Source: Dactylosporangium sucinum
GTDB lineage: Bacteria > Actinomycetota > Actinomycetes > Mycobacteriales > Micromonosporaceae
DNA length: 64,000 bases
Assembly: GCF_014647515.1 (NCBI RefSeq)
Contig: NZ_BMPI01000006.1
Coordinates: forward strand, 72,545-136,544
Direction of reading: 5' to 3'
Both the position numbers and the translations under genes were made by a program. Below are positions 1-8,066 of this stretch, one piece after another. Numbering within the stretch: the first letter of the stretch is position 1; every line of letters starts with the position of its first letter. The notes below the pieces were generated by a model. That model worked only from the letters and a program-made list of their open reading frames with translations, was not told where the DNA came from and ran no database searches.

Positions 1-28
1 AGGTGTGCGGCAGTCGAGCACGGCGCCC

Positions 29-1006
29 TCAGCGGACCTTGAGCACCGGGGCGAGCATGGTCACCGAGGGCTGGGGCGCGCCGTTGATCAGGCCGGCCAG
101 CCGCTGGACCGAGATCCGGGCCAGCTCCTCCACCGGCAGGGCCACCGACGTGACGGGGCGGGACAGGCGGTCCACCGCGTCGTCGGGGCAGATCGCGATG
201 ACGGCCAGGTCGCCGCGGCCCATGCTGGTGAGGCCGTCGACGACGAGCGGGAGGGCCCACTCGTTGTACACGATGAGGCCCGTGATCGCCGGGTCGCGCT
301 CCAGCAGGTCGGTGAGCGCGCCGACCACGCCACCGGCCGAGGGCTCGCACGGGGACCAGGTCGCCTGCGCACCCTGTTCGGCCAGGGCGTTGAGGGCGCC
401 GTCGCGGGCGTGGGCGGCGTACGCGACGCCGCGCTCGTAGGTGTCGGCCGGCTGGCCGAGGAAGCCGACGTGCGTGTGGCCCTGCTCCAGCAGGTGCTCG
501 GCGCAGATCCGCCCGCACGCGGCGAAGTCGAAGTCGACGTACGGTAGCCCGTGCGGGTTGTCGGGCGTGCCGACCAGGACCGCGGGGCACTTGAGCGACC
601 GCAGGAGCTTGGCGCGCGGGTCCTTCTGCTGCACCTCCATGAGCATCACGCCGTCGACGAGCGCCGTGCCGACCGCGTCGCGGATCGCCGTGGTGCCGTC
701 GTCGTCGGTGAGCATGAGCAGCTTGAGCCCCGCGTCCTGGGCCGCCGTCAGCGCCGCCCAGACGTACGGCATCTGCACCTGGTTGTGCGGGCCGTGCACG
801 AGCGGCAGCACCATCGCGATGACGCCGGTGCGGCGGGTGCGGATCGACCGGGCCCCGGCGTGCGGGCGGAACTGCAGTTCCTCGATGCTCCGCTCGACCT
901 TCGCGATGGTCTCGGCGGAGATCGACCGGTTGCCGCTCAGCACGTACGACACCGTGCTGCGCGAGACGCCCGCGTGCTTGGCCACGTCGGCGATCGTCAC
1001 CGCCAC
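29..1006 (-). CDS. LacI-family transcriptional regulator
   Basis: A 325-residue sugar-responsive repressor of normal LacI/GalR length. The N-terminus (TIADVAKHAGVSRSTVSYVL, about residues 4-23) is the family's helix-turn-helix, followed by the hinge helix. Residues from about 60 on form a periplasmic-binding-protein-like effector domain (GVIAMVLPLVHG, a VDGVML segment, and a C-terminal VDRLSRPVTSVALP stretch). It lies first in a sugar island and reads away from the window interior, so its main target may be outside. No operator is evident just upstream. Two LacI-type palindromes with an AGCGCT core occur elsewhere (12177 and 38036), but nothing links this protein to them. Family assignment is firm; the effector is unknown. 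Confidence 0.93.
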   Translation of the reverse strand: MAVTIADVAKHAGVSRSTVSYVLSGNRSISAETIAKVERSIEELQFRPHAGARSIRTRRTGVIAMVLPLVHGPHNQVQMPYVWAALTAAQDAGLKLLMLTDDDGTTAIRDAVGTALVDGVMLMEVQQKDPRAKLLRSLKCPAVLVGTPDNPHGLPYVDFDFAACGRICAEHLLEQGHTHVGFLGQPADTYERGVAYAAHARDGALNALAEQGAQATWSPCEPSAGGVVGALTDLLERDPAITGLIVYNEWALPLVVDGLTSMGRGDLAVIAICPDDAVDRLSRPVTSVALPVEELARISVQRLAGLINGAPQPSVTMLAPVLKVR

Positions 1007-1081
1007 GCCGTCACCGCCTTTCGAACTGATTCGACAAGCGGGAACCTAGCACCGCTATGCGCCGGTCACAACCCACCCCTG

Positions 1082-1263
1082 GCGTCGATCTTGCCGCTGC
1101 GGTGCAGTCGTACCTGCCCTGCCCTGCCCTGCCCTGGCCTGCGCGGAGCGCGGTGTCGGACCGGCGCGGACACGCCGTCGATGTCCGGGTTTGTCGGGCA
1201 CCCCTGCCCGCCTGGCCGAGGCCACGGCAAGATCGACTTGGTTGGGAGCGGCAAGATCGACGC
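1082..1263. repeat. Inverted repeat (GATCTTGC family) around a CCTGC microrepeat
   Basis: Positions 1082-1098 and 1247-1263 are perfect 17-bp inverted arms with core GTCGATCTTGCCGCT. A third partial copy (CGGCAAGATCGAC) lies at 1226-1238. Between the arms, 1113-1137 is a run of about five CCTGC pentamers. The right arm ends 2 bp from the stop codon of the minus-strand oxidoreductase. The left arm and following bases resemble the arm at 35332, differing mainly by transitions, so I infer one repeat family. This fills the gene-free gap 1007-1265. Confidence 0.7.
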
Positions 1264-1265
1264 GG

Positions 1266-2495
1266 TCAGGAGCGGGGCAGGGTGACGACGGTGCCCGTCA
1301 GGCGGGCGTGCTCGGCCGCCCAGACGACGCGGTGGCCGGCCAGGCTGGTGGCCGGGTCCGACCGCAACCGGCCGGCGTCGCCGGTGGCCACGGCCGCCGC
1401 GAACGCTTCCACCAGGGCGTCGTCGCCGTCTGCGTGACCCTCGTCGGCCGAGCCGGTGACGTCGATCGTCTCCTCGGCGCCGGTGCGGAAGTCGACGAGC
1501 CGCAGGCGGTTGCCGTCACCCTCCAGGTAGCCGTGGGTGCCGAACAGCCTGGTCTTGCGGTGCTCGGCCGGGGCGAACGCCGTCATCGTGAACGCGACCG
1601 TCGCGCCGTCGGCCAGCTCCAGCGACACGACCTGGTGGTCGACGACGTCGTTGTCGCAGGCGTAGACGCAGCGGCCGTAGGGGCCGGTGCGCAGCGCGGC
1701 GCGGATCGCGTCGTCGCCCGGGTCGCTGCTCACCACTGTGACCGGCCACGATGTTCGTTCGCGTCCGAGGTACAACTTGGGCGCCGAATATGGACAGTCG
1801 GGCTCGATCGCGCAGTCGAGGCAGCGCTCCGCGGCCCCGGCCGGGCGCTGGTCGGCGCGGAAGTGGGCGAGGCCGCCGAACGAGCTGACGCGGCGCACCG
1901 GCTGCCCGCTCACGTACAGCAGCCAGTCGATGTCGTGGCACGCCTTGGCGAGCAGCATCGGCGACGACTCGGCCGTCGACCGCCAGTTGCCGCGCACGAA
2001 CGAGTGCGCCTGGTGCCACCAGCCGACCGGCTCGAGGTGCTGGATGCTCACCAGCCGCCCCAGACGGCCGCCGTCGACGACCGCCTTCACGGCGTCGGTG
2101 TAGGGGCTGTACCGCAGCACGTGGCACACCGCCGCCAGCACCCCCGCGGACTCCACCGCCGCCACGATCCGGCTCGCGTCGGCGTCGGTCGGCGCGATCG
2201 GCTTCTCCAGCAGCAGGTGGTAGCCCCGCTCGGCGAGCAGCACGGCCGGCTCGACGTGCAGGTGGTCCTGGGTGGCGACGATGGCGGCGTCGGCGACCCG
2301 GTCACGATCGCGCAGCCGGGTGAAGTCGTCGAACGCAAGTTCGTCCGGGATGCCGAACTCGTGCGCGAACGCCGCCCGGCGCGCCGGGTCGGGCTCGGCG
2401 ACCGCGACCACGTCGGCCGCACCCGAGCGCACCGCGTGCCGCGCGTAGCCGAGGCCGCGCTGGCCCGCGCCGACGACGATCAGCCGCGGCTTCAC
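1266..2495 (-). CDS. Gfo/Idh/MocA-family oxidoreductase
   Basis: A 409-residue NAD(P)-binding protein. The N-terminal Rossmann fold has the glycine motif VGAGQRGLGYA (about residues 7-17), followed by the family's EKPIA motif and an ACHDIDWLLY segment in the catalytic region. A cysteine group (CLDC...EPDCPYSA) marks a subfamily often found in sugar clusters. GTG at 2495 is chosen because it overlaps the DeoR stop (GTGA, 4 nt), giving a coupled two-gene operon. The substrate cannot be read from sequence. It may oxidise a sugar or polyol, or act as an NAD-dependent glycosidase as GH109 members do; the amino-sugar-like neighbours make the second idea worth testing. Confidence 0.88.
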   Translation of the reverse strand: MKPRLIVVGAGQRGLGYARHAVRSGAADVVAVAEPDPARRAAFAHEFGIPDELAFDDFTRLRDRDRVADAAIVATQDHLHVEPAVLLAERGYHLLLEKPIAPTDADASRIVAAVESAGVLAAVCHVLRYSPYTDAVKAVVDGGRLGRLVSIQHLEPVGWWHQAHSFVRGNWRSTAESSPMLLAKACHDIDWLLYVSGQPVRRVSSFGGLAHFRADQRPAGAAERCLDCAIEPDCPYSAPKLYLGRERTSWPVTVVSSDPGDDAIRAALRTGPYGRCVYACDNDVVDHQVVSLELADGATVAFTMTAFAPAEHRKTRLFGTHGYLEGDGNRLRLVDFRTGAEETIDVTGSADEGHADGDDALVEAFAAAVATGDAGRLRSDPATSLAGHRVVWAAEHARLTGTVVTLPRS

Positions 2496-3277
2496 TGGCG
2501 CACCACCACGACCGTGGTGCCGGCGCGCTCGATGGCGTGGACCTCCGCCGGGTCGGCACTGTCGTCGGTGATCACCAATATCCTGGCGTCGTCGAGCCCG
2601 CAGATGCGGGCCAGGCACTTGCGGCCGATCTTCGAGCCGTCGGCGACCACCATGATTTTCTCGGCCCGGCGGATCATCGCCGCGTCGGTGTGCGCCTCGA
2701 TCTCGTCGTGCGTGGTGAGGCCGCCCTGCGCGCTGATGCCGTCGACGCCGACGACGGCGATCTCCATGTTGAGCCCGGCGAGGGCCTGCTCGGCGATCGG
2801 GCCGACCAGCTCGTACGACTGGGTGCGCGACACGCCTCCGGTCATGATCAGCTTCAGCCGTGGGCGAAGCGCGAGCTCCGCGGCGATGTTCAGGGCGTTG
2901 GTCACCACGGTGAGGTCGACGCGCTCGGCCAGCAGCCGGGCCAGCATGTGGGTGGTGGTGCCGCCGCTCAGCCCGAGGGTCAGCGGACCGTGGGGCAGGA
3001 ACGCGGCGGCGCGCTGGGCGATGAGGGCCTTCTCGGCGCGGTGCTGGCCCGTGCGGTACCGCACCGGAAGCTCGTAAGCTACGTCGACCGCCATGGCACC
3101 GCCGTGGGTGCGGGCGAGCAGCTTCTGGTCCTCCAGCATCTGCAGGTCGCGGCGGATGGTCGCCGGCGAGACTCCGAACTCCTCGGCGAGCACCGCGGCG
3201 TCGACCGATCCTTCGCTCGAAAGGCGCTCCAGGATGGCCGACACGCGATCGGCACGGTGCAGGGAACTGCGCGGCAT
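2492..3277 (-). CDS. DeoR-family sugar-phosphate-responsive repressor
   Basis: A 261-residue DeoR/GlpR/AgaR-type regulator. The N-terminal winged HTH (RVSAILERLSSEGSVDAAVL, then VSPATIRRDLQMLE and THGGAM) matches the DeoR signature. The C-terminal domain (about 75-250) has the sugar-isomerase-like fold that binds phosphosugars (LGLSGGTTTHMLA, VVGVDGIS). ATG at 3277 has a GAGGAG ribosome-binding site. It is divergent from the GH4 gene and first in an operon with the oxidoreductase. AAACGAGCA motifs in its own promoter region and before the SIS and kinase genes are the likely binding sites, which would make it the island's local repressor. Confidence 0.93.
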   Translation of the reverse strand: MPRSSLHRADRVSAILERLSSEGSVDAAVLAEEFGVSPATIRRDLQMLEDQKLLARTHGGAMAVDVAYELPVRYRTGQHRAEKALIAQRAAAFLPHGPLTLGLSGGTTTHMLARLLAERVDLTVVTNALNIAAELALRPRLKLIMTGGVSRTQSYELVGPIAEQALAGLNMEIAVVGVDGISAQGGLTTHDEIEAHTDAAMIRRAEKIMVVADGSKIGRKCLARICGLDDARILVITDDSADPAEVHAIERAGTTVVVVRQ

Positions 3278-3303
3278 GGGCTCCTCGATCCCCCGGGTTG
3301 TTC

Positions 3304-3329
3304 AAACGAGCAGTCAGGATAGTTCGTTT
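3304..3329. promoter_or_regulatory. Candidate DeoR operator (AAACGA-N14-TCGTTT)
   Basis: The DeoR/GH4 divergent gap holds a perfect inverted pair AAACGA (3304-3309) and TCGTTT (3324-3329). The left half extends to AAACGAGCA, the 9-mer also present at 4857-4865 and 10172-10180 and, in reverse with one change, at 10114-10122. DeoR-family operators such as AgaR/GatR sites are known to carry TTTCGTTT-like repeats. Assignment to the adjacent DeoR protein is inferred from position and recurrence. Confidence 0.6.
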
Positions 3330-3387
3330 CAGCGCGAAAATCCCAGAAAGCTTGCGTGCTCGCTCCCCTCGTCCCGACAATCCGAGC

Positions 3388-4683
3388 ATGACCGTGATCA
3401 CGTTCCTCGGCGCGGGCAGCGTGGTGTTTACCCGCGAACTGCTCGCCGACCTGCTCTCCTTCGACGAGCTGCGGGGCGTGACGCTCGCCCTGCACGACAT
3501 CGACCCGGAACGGCTGGAGACCGCCGAGGCGATCGCCCGGCGGACGGCCGAGCAGCTCGGCGCGACCCCGAAGATCACCGCGAGCCTCGACCGGCGGGCC
3601 GCGCTCGACGGCGCCGGCTACGTCATCAACGCCATCCAGGTCGGCATGCACGCGGCGACGGTCCGCGACTTCGAGATCCCGGCGCGGTACGGGCTGCGGC
3701 AGACGATCGGCGACACGATCGGCGTCGGCGGCATCTTCCGCGCGCTGCGCACGTTCCCCGTGCTCGCCGGCATCGCGGCCGACATGCGCGCGGTCTGCCC
3801 GGACGCCTGGCTGCTGAACTACACGAACCCGATGGCGATGAACATCGCGTACCTGGCGGCGATCGCGCCCGACCTCAACGCGGTCGGCCTGTGCCACTCG
3901 GTGTTCTGGACCGTCCACGACCTGTGCGAGCTGGTCGGCGTGCCGCTCGACGAGGTCGACTACCGCGCCGCCGGGGTCAACCACCAGGCCTGGCTGCTGC
4001 GCTGGGAGCACCGCGGCGAGAGCCTCTACCCGCGGCTGGACGCGGCCATCGACGCCGACCCGCAGCTGCGCCGCCGGGTGCGGATGGACATGTACCACCG
4101 GCTCGGCTACTTCCCGACCGAGACCAGCGAGCACTCGTCGGAGTACGTGCCGTGGTACCTGCACCACAACAGCGAGATCGAGCGGCTGCGCATCCCCGTG
4201 GGCGAGTACGTGCGGATCAGCGAGGGCAACCTGGCCGACTACTCCGCCACCCGGGCCGCGGTGCTCGCCGGGGAGCCGCTGGACCTGCACCGGGACGCCA
4301 CCGAGTACGCGCCGCAGGTCATCCACAGCATGGAGACCGGCACGCTGCGGCGCATCCACGCCAACGTGGCCAACCGCGGCCTGATCAGCAACCTGCCGGC
4401 CGGCTTCGCGGTCGAGGTGCCGTGCGTGGTCGACCGGCTCGGCGTCCGGCCGGAGGCGGTCGGCGACCTGCCGCCGCAGTGCGCGGCGGTGAACCGCGGG
4501 TTCGTGAGCGTCGGCGAGCTCACCGTGCGGGCGGCGCTCGACGGCGACCCGCGGCTGGTCCGGCAGGCGGCCATGGTCGACCCGAACACCGCCGCGACGC
4601 TGACCGTCGAGCAGATCTGGGCCCTCTGCGACGACCTGACCGCCGCGCACGGCGCGCTGCTGCCGGAGTCGCTGCGGCCGTAA
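3388..4683 (+). CDS. GH4-family glycosidase (alpha-galactosidase/6-phospho-glucosidase type)
   Basis: A 431-residue GH4 enzyme; the family uses NAD and a divalent metal to cleave glycosides by a redox-elimination mechanism. The N-terminal NAD loop is GAGSVVF (residues 8-14). The metal ligands expected for GH4 are visible: Cys169 in GLCHS and His199 in NHQAW. NYTNPMA is also typical. ATG 3388 is preferred because the extra N-terminal codons upstream lack the family fold; no good Shine-Dalgarno is visible. It is divergent from deoR and upstream of the SIS isomerase and ABC genes. GH4 covers alpha-galactosidase, alpha-glucosidase, galacturonidase and 6-phospho-glycosidases. The neighbours favour galacto- or galactosamino-sugars, but specificity is inference. 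Confidence 0.88.
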   Translation: MTVITFLGAGSVVFTRELLADLLSFDELRGVTLALHDIDPERLETAEAIARRTAEQLGATPKITASLDRRAALDGAGYVINAIQVGMHAATVRDFEIPARYGLRQTIGDTIGVGGIFRALRTFPVLAGIAADMRAVCPDAWLLNYTNPMAMNIAYLAAIAPDLNAVGLCHSVFWTVHDLCELVGVPLDEVDYRAAGVNHQAWLLRWEHRGESLYPRLDAAIDADPQLRRRVRMDMYHRLGYFPTETSEHSSEYVPWYLHHNSEIERLRIPVGEYVRISEGNLADYSATRAAVLAGEPLDLHRDATEYAPQVIHSMETGTLRRIHANVANRGLISNLPAGFAVEVPCVVDRLGVRPEAVGDLPPQCAAVNRGFVSVGELTVRAALDGDPRLVRQAAMVDPNTAATLTVEQIWALCDDLTAAHGALLPESLRP

Positions 4684-4810
4684 AACGTCGTGGCGCGCCC
4701 GCTACCGGCCATGACGCGCCGGGCGGGCGCGCTGCGGCGATAACACGCCGGGACGGGCGCGCTGCGGTCATCACAGCGCCGGGGTGGGGCGCGCTGCGCT
4801 CGTAAACGCG
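4670..4810 (+). repeat. Degenerate about 30-bp tandem repeat starting at the GH4 stop codon
   Basis: The last GH4 codons and stop (CTGCGGCCGTAAAACG, 4673-4688) recur three times downstream in decayed form: CTGCGGCGATAACACG near 4733, CTGCGGTCATCACAG near 4763 and CTGCGCTCGTAAACG near 4793, each preceded by a GGGCGCG-like stretch. The period is about 30 bp. Several units would reproduce a TAA stop. It fills most of the gap before the SIS gene. Confidence 0.65.
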
Positions 4811-4831
4811 CAACACAGAATGCTCACTTGG

Positions 4832-4865
4832 ACAAGAGGTCTTGTTCGGCGAACACAAACGAGCA
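4832..4865. promoter_or_regulatory. Candidate operators before the SIS isomerase gene
   Basis: Three overlapping signals lie within 50 bp of the start codon: an imperfect palindrome ACAAGAGGTCTTGT (4832-4845), a short inverted repeat TGTTC-GGC-GAACA (4843-4855), and the shared 9-mer AAACGAGCA (4857-4865), which ends 12 bp before ATG 4878. The 9-mer links this promoter to the DeoR/GH4 and kinase promoters; the first palindrome could serve a second regulator. Confidence 0.5.
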
Positions 4866-4877
4866 TAACTTCCGTTC

Positions 4878-5768
4878 ATGAACGACACTGTGCGCGAAAT
4901 CGCCAGCCAGCCCGACGTGTGGCAGCGGGGCGTCGCCATGGCCGGCGAGGCCCGCGCCGCCCTCGGCGCGCCCGGGACGCGGACGCTCGTGCTGGGCTGC
5001 GGCACCTCCTGGTTCATGGCGCAGAGCCTGGCCGAGCTGCGGGAGGCCGCCGGGCTCGGCGAGACCGACGCCGTCTGCGCATCGGAGTACGTCCCGCGCC
5101 GCCGCTACGACCGGGTCATCGCGATCACCCGCTCCGGCACGTCGACCGAGGTGCTCGAGGCGCTGCGGCAGCTGCCGGCCGGCACGCACCGGGTGGCGGT
5201 GACGGCGGTGACCGGCGAGCCGGTGGACGACCTGGTCGACACCCGCGTGCTGCTCGACTTCGCCGACGAGCGCAGCGTCGTGCAGACCCGCTTCCCGACG
5301 ACGCTGCTGGCGATGTTTCGCGCGGCGCTCGCGTCCGAGCTCGGCGCGGACCTGGCCCGGCTGGTCGCCGACGGCCGGGCCGCGCTCGACGCGCCGCTGC
5401 CGGCCGACCCGGCCGCGATCGAGCACCTGGTGTTCCTGGGCACCGGCTGGACGGTCGGCCTCGCGCACGAGGCGGCGCTGAAGGTGCGCGAGGCCGCGCA
5501 GGCCTGGTCGGAGTCGTACCCCGCGATGGACTACCGGCACGGGCCCGTCGCCGTCGCCGGCGAGCGCAGCCTCGTCTGGTCGTTCGGGGCCACGCCCGAG
5601 TCGCTCGATGACGCCGTCCGGGCGGCGGGCGCCCAGCCGTACCGGGACACCCTCGACCCGCTCGCCCAGCTCGTGCTCGCCCAGCGCTTCGCCACCGCCC
5701 TGGCCGCGCACCGCGGGCTCGACCCCGACACGCCCCGCCTCCTGACCCGCTCCGTGGTCCTCGCCTGA
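4878..5768 (+). CDS. SIS-domain sugar isomerase, AgaS-like
   Basis: A 296-residue protein with two tandem SIS (sugar isomerase) domains and no glutaminase domain, like AgaS and the isomerase half of GlmS. The first domain (about 30-150) has LVLGCGTSWFMAQSL and the phosphosugar-binding ITRSGTSTEV; the second (about 170-290) has FLGTGWTVGLAHEAALKVRE and the GlmS-like MDYRHGP. AgaS-type enzymes convert galactosamine-6-phosphate to tagatose-6-phosphate and ammonia. The nearby tagatose-6-P-type kinase and GatY-like aldolase fit that step. Glucosamine-6-phosphate deaminase or another phospho-isomerase remains possible. ATG 4878 lies just after a candidate DeoR site. Confidence 0.87.
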   Translation: MNDTVREIASQPDVWQRGVAMAGEARAALGAPGTRTLVLGCGTSWFMAQSLAELREAAGLGETDAVCASEYVPRRRYDRVIAITRSGTSTEVLEALRQLPAGTHRVAVTAVTGEPVDDLVDTRVLLDFADERSVVQTRFPTTLLAMFRAALASELGADLARLVADGRAALDAPLPADPAAIEHLVFLGTGWTVGLAHEAALKVREAAQAWSESYPAMDYRHGPVAVAGERSLVWSFGATPESLDDAVRAAGAQPYRDTLDPLAQLVLAQRFATALAAHRGLDPDTPRLLTRSVVLA

Positions 5769-5829
5769 CAACACCCCGCTTCCCAGTCCTCGCCTGCGTC
5801 CAGACCCCCAGCTGACAAGAGGTGTAGCG

Positions 5830-7134
5830 ATGAATCGACGGTTCCTCGCCGGTGTTGCCGGCCTGACCCTGTTGCTCGGTGCCTGTAGCGGCGGCGACAG
5901 TACAGACGACGGAAAGGACGCGGCCGCGGGCTACGACCCGGCGGCCGCGGTGACGATCACCTGGTGGACGGGTCAGACCGAGGACGCCGAGAAGGTCGCC
6001 GAGGGGCTCGCCGGCGAGTACATGAAGGCCCACCCCAACGTCACGATCAAGACCTCGACCGGCGCCTCCACCACCGACGACCTGCTCACCAAGCTGTCCG
6101 CCGGGTTCACCGGCGGCAGCTACCCCGACATCTCCTACGCCTACGGCAGCTGGGCGGGCGAGCTCGCCACCAGCGGCAAGACCCAGAACCTGGCGACCTA
6201 CGTGTCGGACCCGTCGTTCGCCTGGAACGAGATCCCGGAGGCGGCCCGGCTCACGGCCACCTACGACGGCAAGGTGATCGGCGTCCCGGCGCTGGTCGAC
6301 AACCTGGCCCTCATCTACAACAAGGCGCTCTTCGACGCGGCCGGCGTGGCGTACCCGACCGACCAGTGGTCGTGGGACGACTTCCGGGCGGCGGCCAAGA
6401 AGCTCACCAACCCGGCGCAGAACGTCTACGGCACCGCGTACTCGGTGTCCGGCGGCGAGGACACCACCTGGCATCTGTGGCCGCTGCTGTGGCAGAAGGG
6501 CGGCAAGATCCTCGACGGCAAGAAGCCGGCCTTCAACTCCGACGCCGGCGTCGAGGCGCTCGAACTGCTGCGGTCGATGGCGGTCGACGACAAGTCGATG
6601 TACCTCGACCAGACCGACGAGAAGTACCTGCCGCTGTTCAACGACGGCCACGTCGGCATGGTCATGTCCGGCCCGTGGGCGCTGCTGGAGCTGCAGGAGG
6701 CCGGCGTCGAGTACGGCGTGGCCCAGCTGCCCGGCTTCAACGGCGACCACCAGACCGTCTCCGGCCCCGACCTCTGGGTGCTGTTCGACCACAAGGACGC
6801 CAACCGGGCCGGCGCCTCGCGCGACTTCATCAAGTGGCTGACCAGCAAGGAGATCGACGCGAAGTGGAACCTCGCGATCGGCAACCTCCCGCTGCGCAGC
6901 ACCGAGCAGGGCACGCCCGAGTTCGCCGAGTACGTCAAGGAGTACCCGGGCGGCCAGAAGTTCTTCGACAACCTGGCCAACGCTCGGCAGGCCCGCCCGA
7001 CCGTGGCCGGCTACGAGGAGATGTCCCGCAACGTCGGCGACGCCATCGCCAAGGTGCTGCAGGGCGCGGCCAAGCCGAAGGAGGCGCTGGACGAGGCGGC
7101 CAAGAAGTCCGCCGGTGTGCTGGAGGACTCGTGA
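5830..7134 (+). CDS. ABC transporter sugar-binding lipoprotein
   Basis: A 434-residue extracellular solute-binding protein (family 1). A short signal peptide ends in lipobox LLGAC with Cys19, followed by a Gly/Ser/Asp linker, so it is membrane-tethered. The mature domain has hallmarks of carbohydrate-binding members: ITWWTGQTEDAEK, YPDISYAYGSWAGEL, and GPWALLELQEAG. AGAGGT lies 8 nt before the ATG. Its stop overlaps the first permease start by 4 nt (GTGA). It captures the island's sugar and delivers it to the two permeases. Identity of the sugar is not visible; co-localised enzymes suggest a galactose- or galactosamine-type substrate. Confidence 0.93.
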   Translation: MNRRFLAGVAGLTLLLGACSGGDSTDDGKDAAAGYDPAAAVTITWWTGQTEDAEKVAEGLAGEYMKAHPNVTIKTSTGASTTDDLLTKLSAGFTGGSYPDISYAYGSWAGELATSGKTQNLATYVSDPSFAWNEIPEAARLTATYDGKVIGVPALVDNLALIYNKALFDAAGVAYPTDQWSWDDFRAAAKKLTNPAQNVYGTAYSVSGGEDTTWHLWPLLWQKGGKILDGKKPAFNSDAGVEALELLRSMAVDDKSMYLDQTDEKYLPLFNDGHVGMVMSGPWALLELQEAGVEYGVAQLPGFNGDHQTVSGPDLWVLFDHKDANRAGASRDFIKWLTSKEIDAKWNLAIGNLPLRSTEQGTPEFAEYVKEYPGGQKFFDNLANARQARPTVAGYEEMSRNVGDAIAKVLQGAAKPKEALDEAAKKSAGVLEDS

Positions 7135-8066
7135 CCCTGACGTTCGCGGTCTCCGCCGGCAAGGGCAAGGAGGCGACTCCGCGCCGGCGGGGACCGGGGG
7201 TCCGCGGGACCCTCACCGGGTGGGCCTTCGCCGGGCCGGCGACGCTCGTCGTGGTCGGGCTGTCGCTGTTCCCCGCGGTGTGGGCGTTCTTCATCTCGCG
7301 CACCAAGTGGAACGGCATCGCCGAGCCGGAGAACATCGGCTGGCGCAACTACGAGCGACTCGCGCAGGATCCCGACCTCGCCGCGGCGGCGCAGCACACG
7401 CTGCTGCTCACCGCGCTGTTCGTGCCGTCGTCGATCGCCGCCGGCATGGTCATCGCGACCGCGCTGAACCAGAAGATCCGGCTCATCGGCTTCTACCGTA
7501 CGTGCATATTCGTGCCCTACGTGGCGTCCGCGGCGTCCACCGGCATCCTCGCCGGCTACGTGTTCAACCCGCAGTTCGGCGGCGTGAACGAGGTGCTGCG
7601 CCGGGTCGGCCTGCCGCCCCAGCAGTTCCTGGAGGACCCGGCCCAGGCCATGATCGTGGTCTGTGTCATCGCCTTGTGGGGCGAGGTGGGGTTCACGTCG
7701 GTGGTGTACCTCGCGGCGCTGCAGGACGTGCCGCGTGAGCTCATCGAGGCGGCCACCGTGGACGGCGCGAGCCGCTGGCGGATCTTCCGCAGCGTGACGC
7801 TCCCGCAGCTGCGGCCGGTCACCCTGTTCGCCTCGGTCTGGCAGACCATCACGGCCCTGCAGCTGTTCGACCTGATCTACACGACGACGCGCGGCGGGCC
7901 GATGAACAGCACACAGACGATCGTCTACTACGTCTACGAGCTGGCCTTCCAGACGCGGCGGCTGGGCTACGGCGCGGCGGTGGCCTACCTGCTGTTCGCC
8001 GTGACCCTGCTGCTCACCGCGCTCGTCATCTGGCGCTCCCGCCGCAGCGGAGAGGAGGCGTTCTGA
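7131..8066 (+). CDS. Sugar ABC transporter permease (MalF/UgpA type)
   Basis: A 311-residue membrane permease with about six transmembrane helices, after a basic cytoplasmic N-terminus. The binding-protein-dependent transport signature is present near residues 200-220 (ELIEAATVDGASRWRIFRSV), where the coupling helix contacts the ATPase. GTG 7131 overlaps the upstream stop, and the gene ends in TGATG with the next one, so the three genes are translationally coupled. No ATPase gene follows; a shared MsiK-like subunit is likely needed, and the protein encoded at 47354-48688 is a candidate. Confidence 0.92.
   Translation: MTLTFAVSAGKGKEATPRRRGPGVRGTLTGWAFAGPATLVVVGLSLFPAVWAFFISRTKWNGIAEPENIGWRNYERLAQDPDLAAAAQHTLLLTALFVPSSIAAGMVIATALNQKIRLIGFYRTCIFVPYVASAASTGILAGYVFNPQFGGVNEVLRRVGLPPQQFLEDPAQAMIVVCVIALWGEVGFTSVVYLAALQDVPRELIEAATVDGASRWRIFRSVTLPQLRPVTLFASVWQTITALQLFDLIYTTTRGGPMNSTQTIVYYVYELAFQTRRLGYGAAVAYLLFAVTLLLTALVIWRSRRSGEEAF

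Noticed and set aside
1..28. A gene at the left edge
   Set aside because: Only 28 bases precede the LacI stop codon; nothing can be supported.
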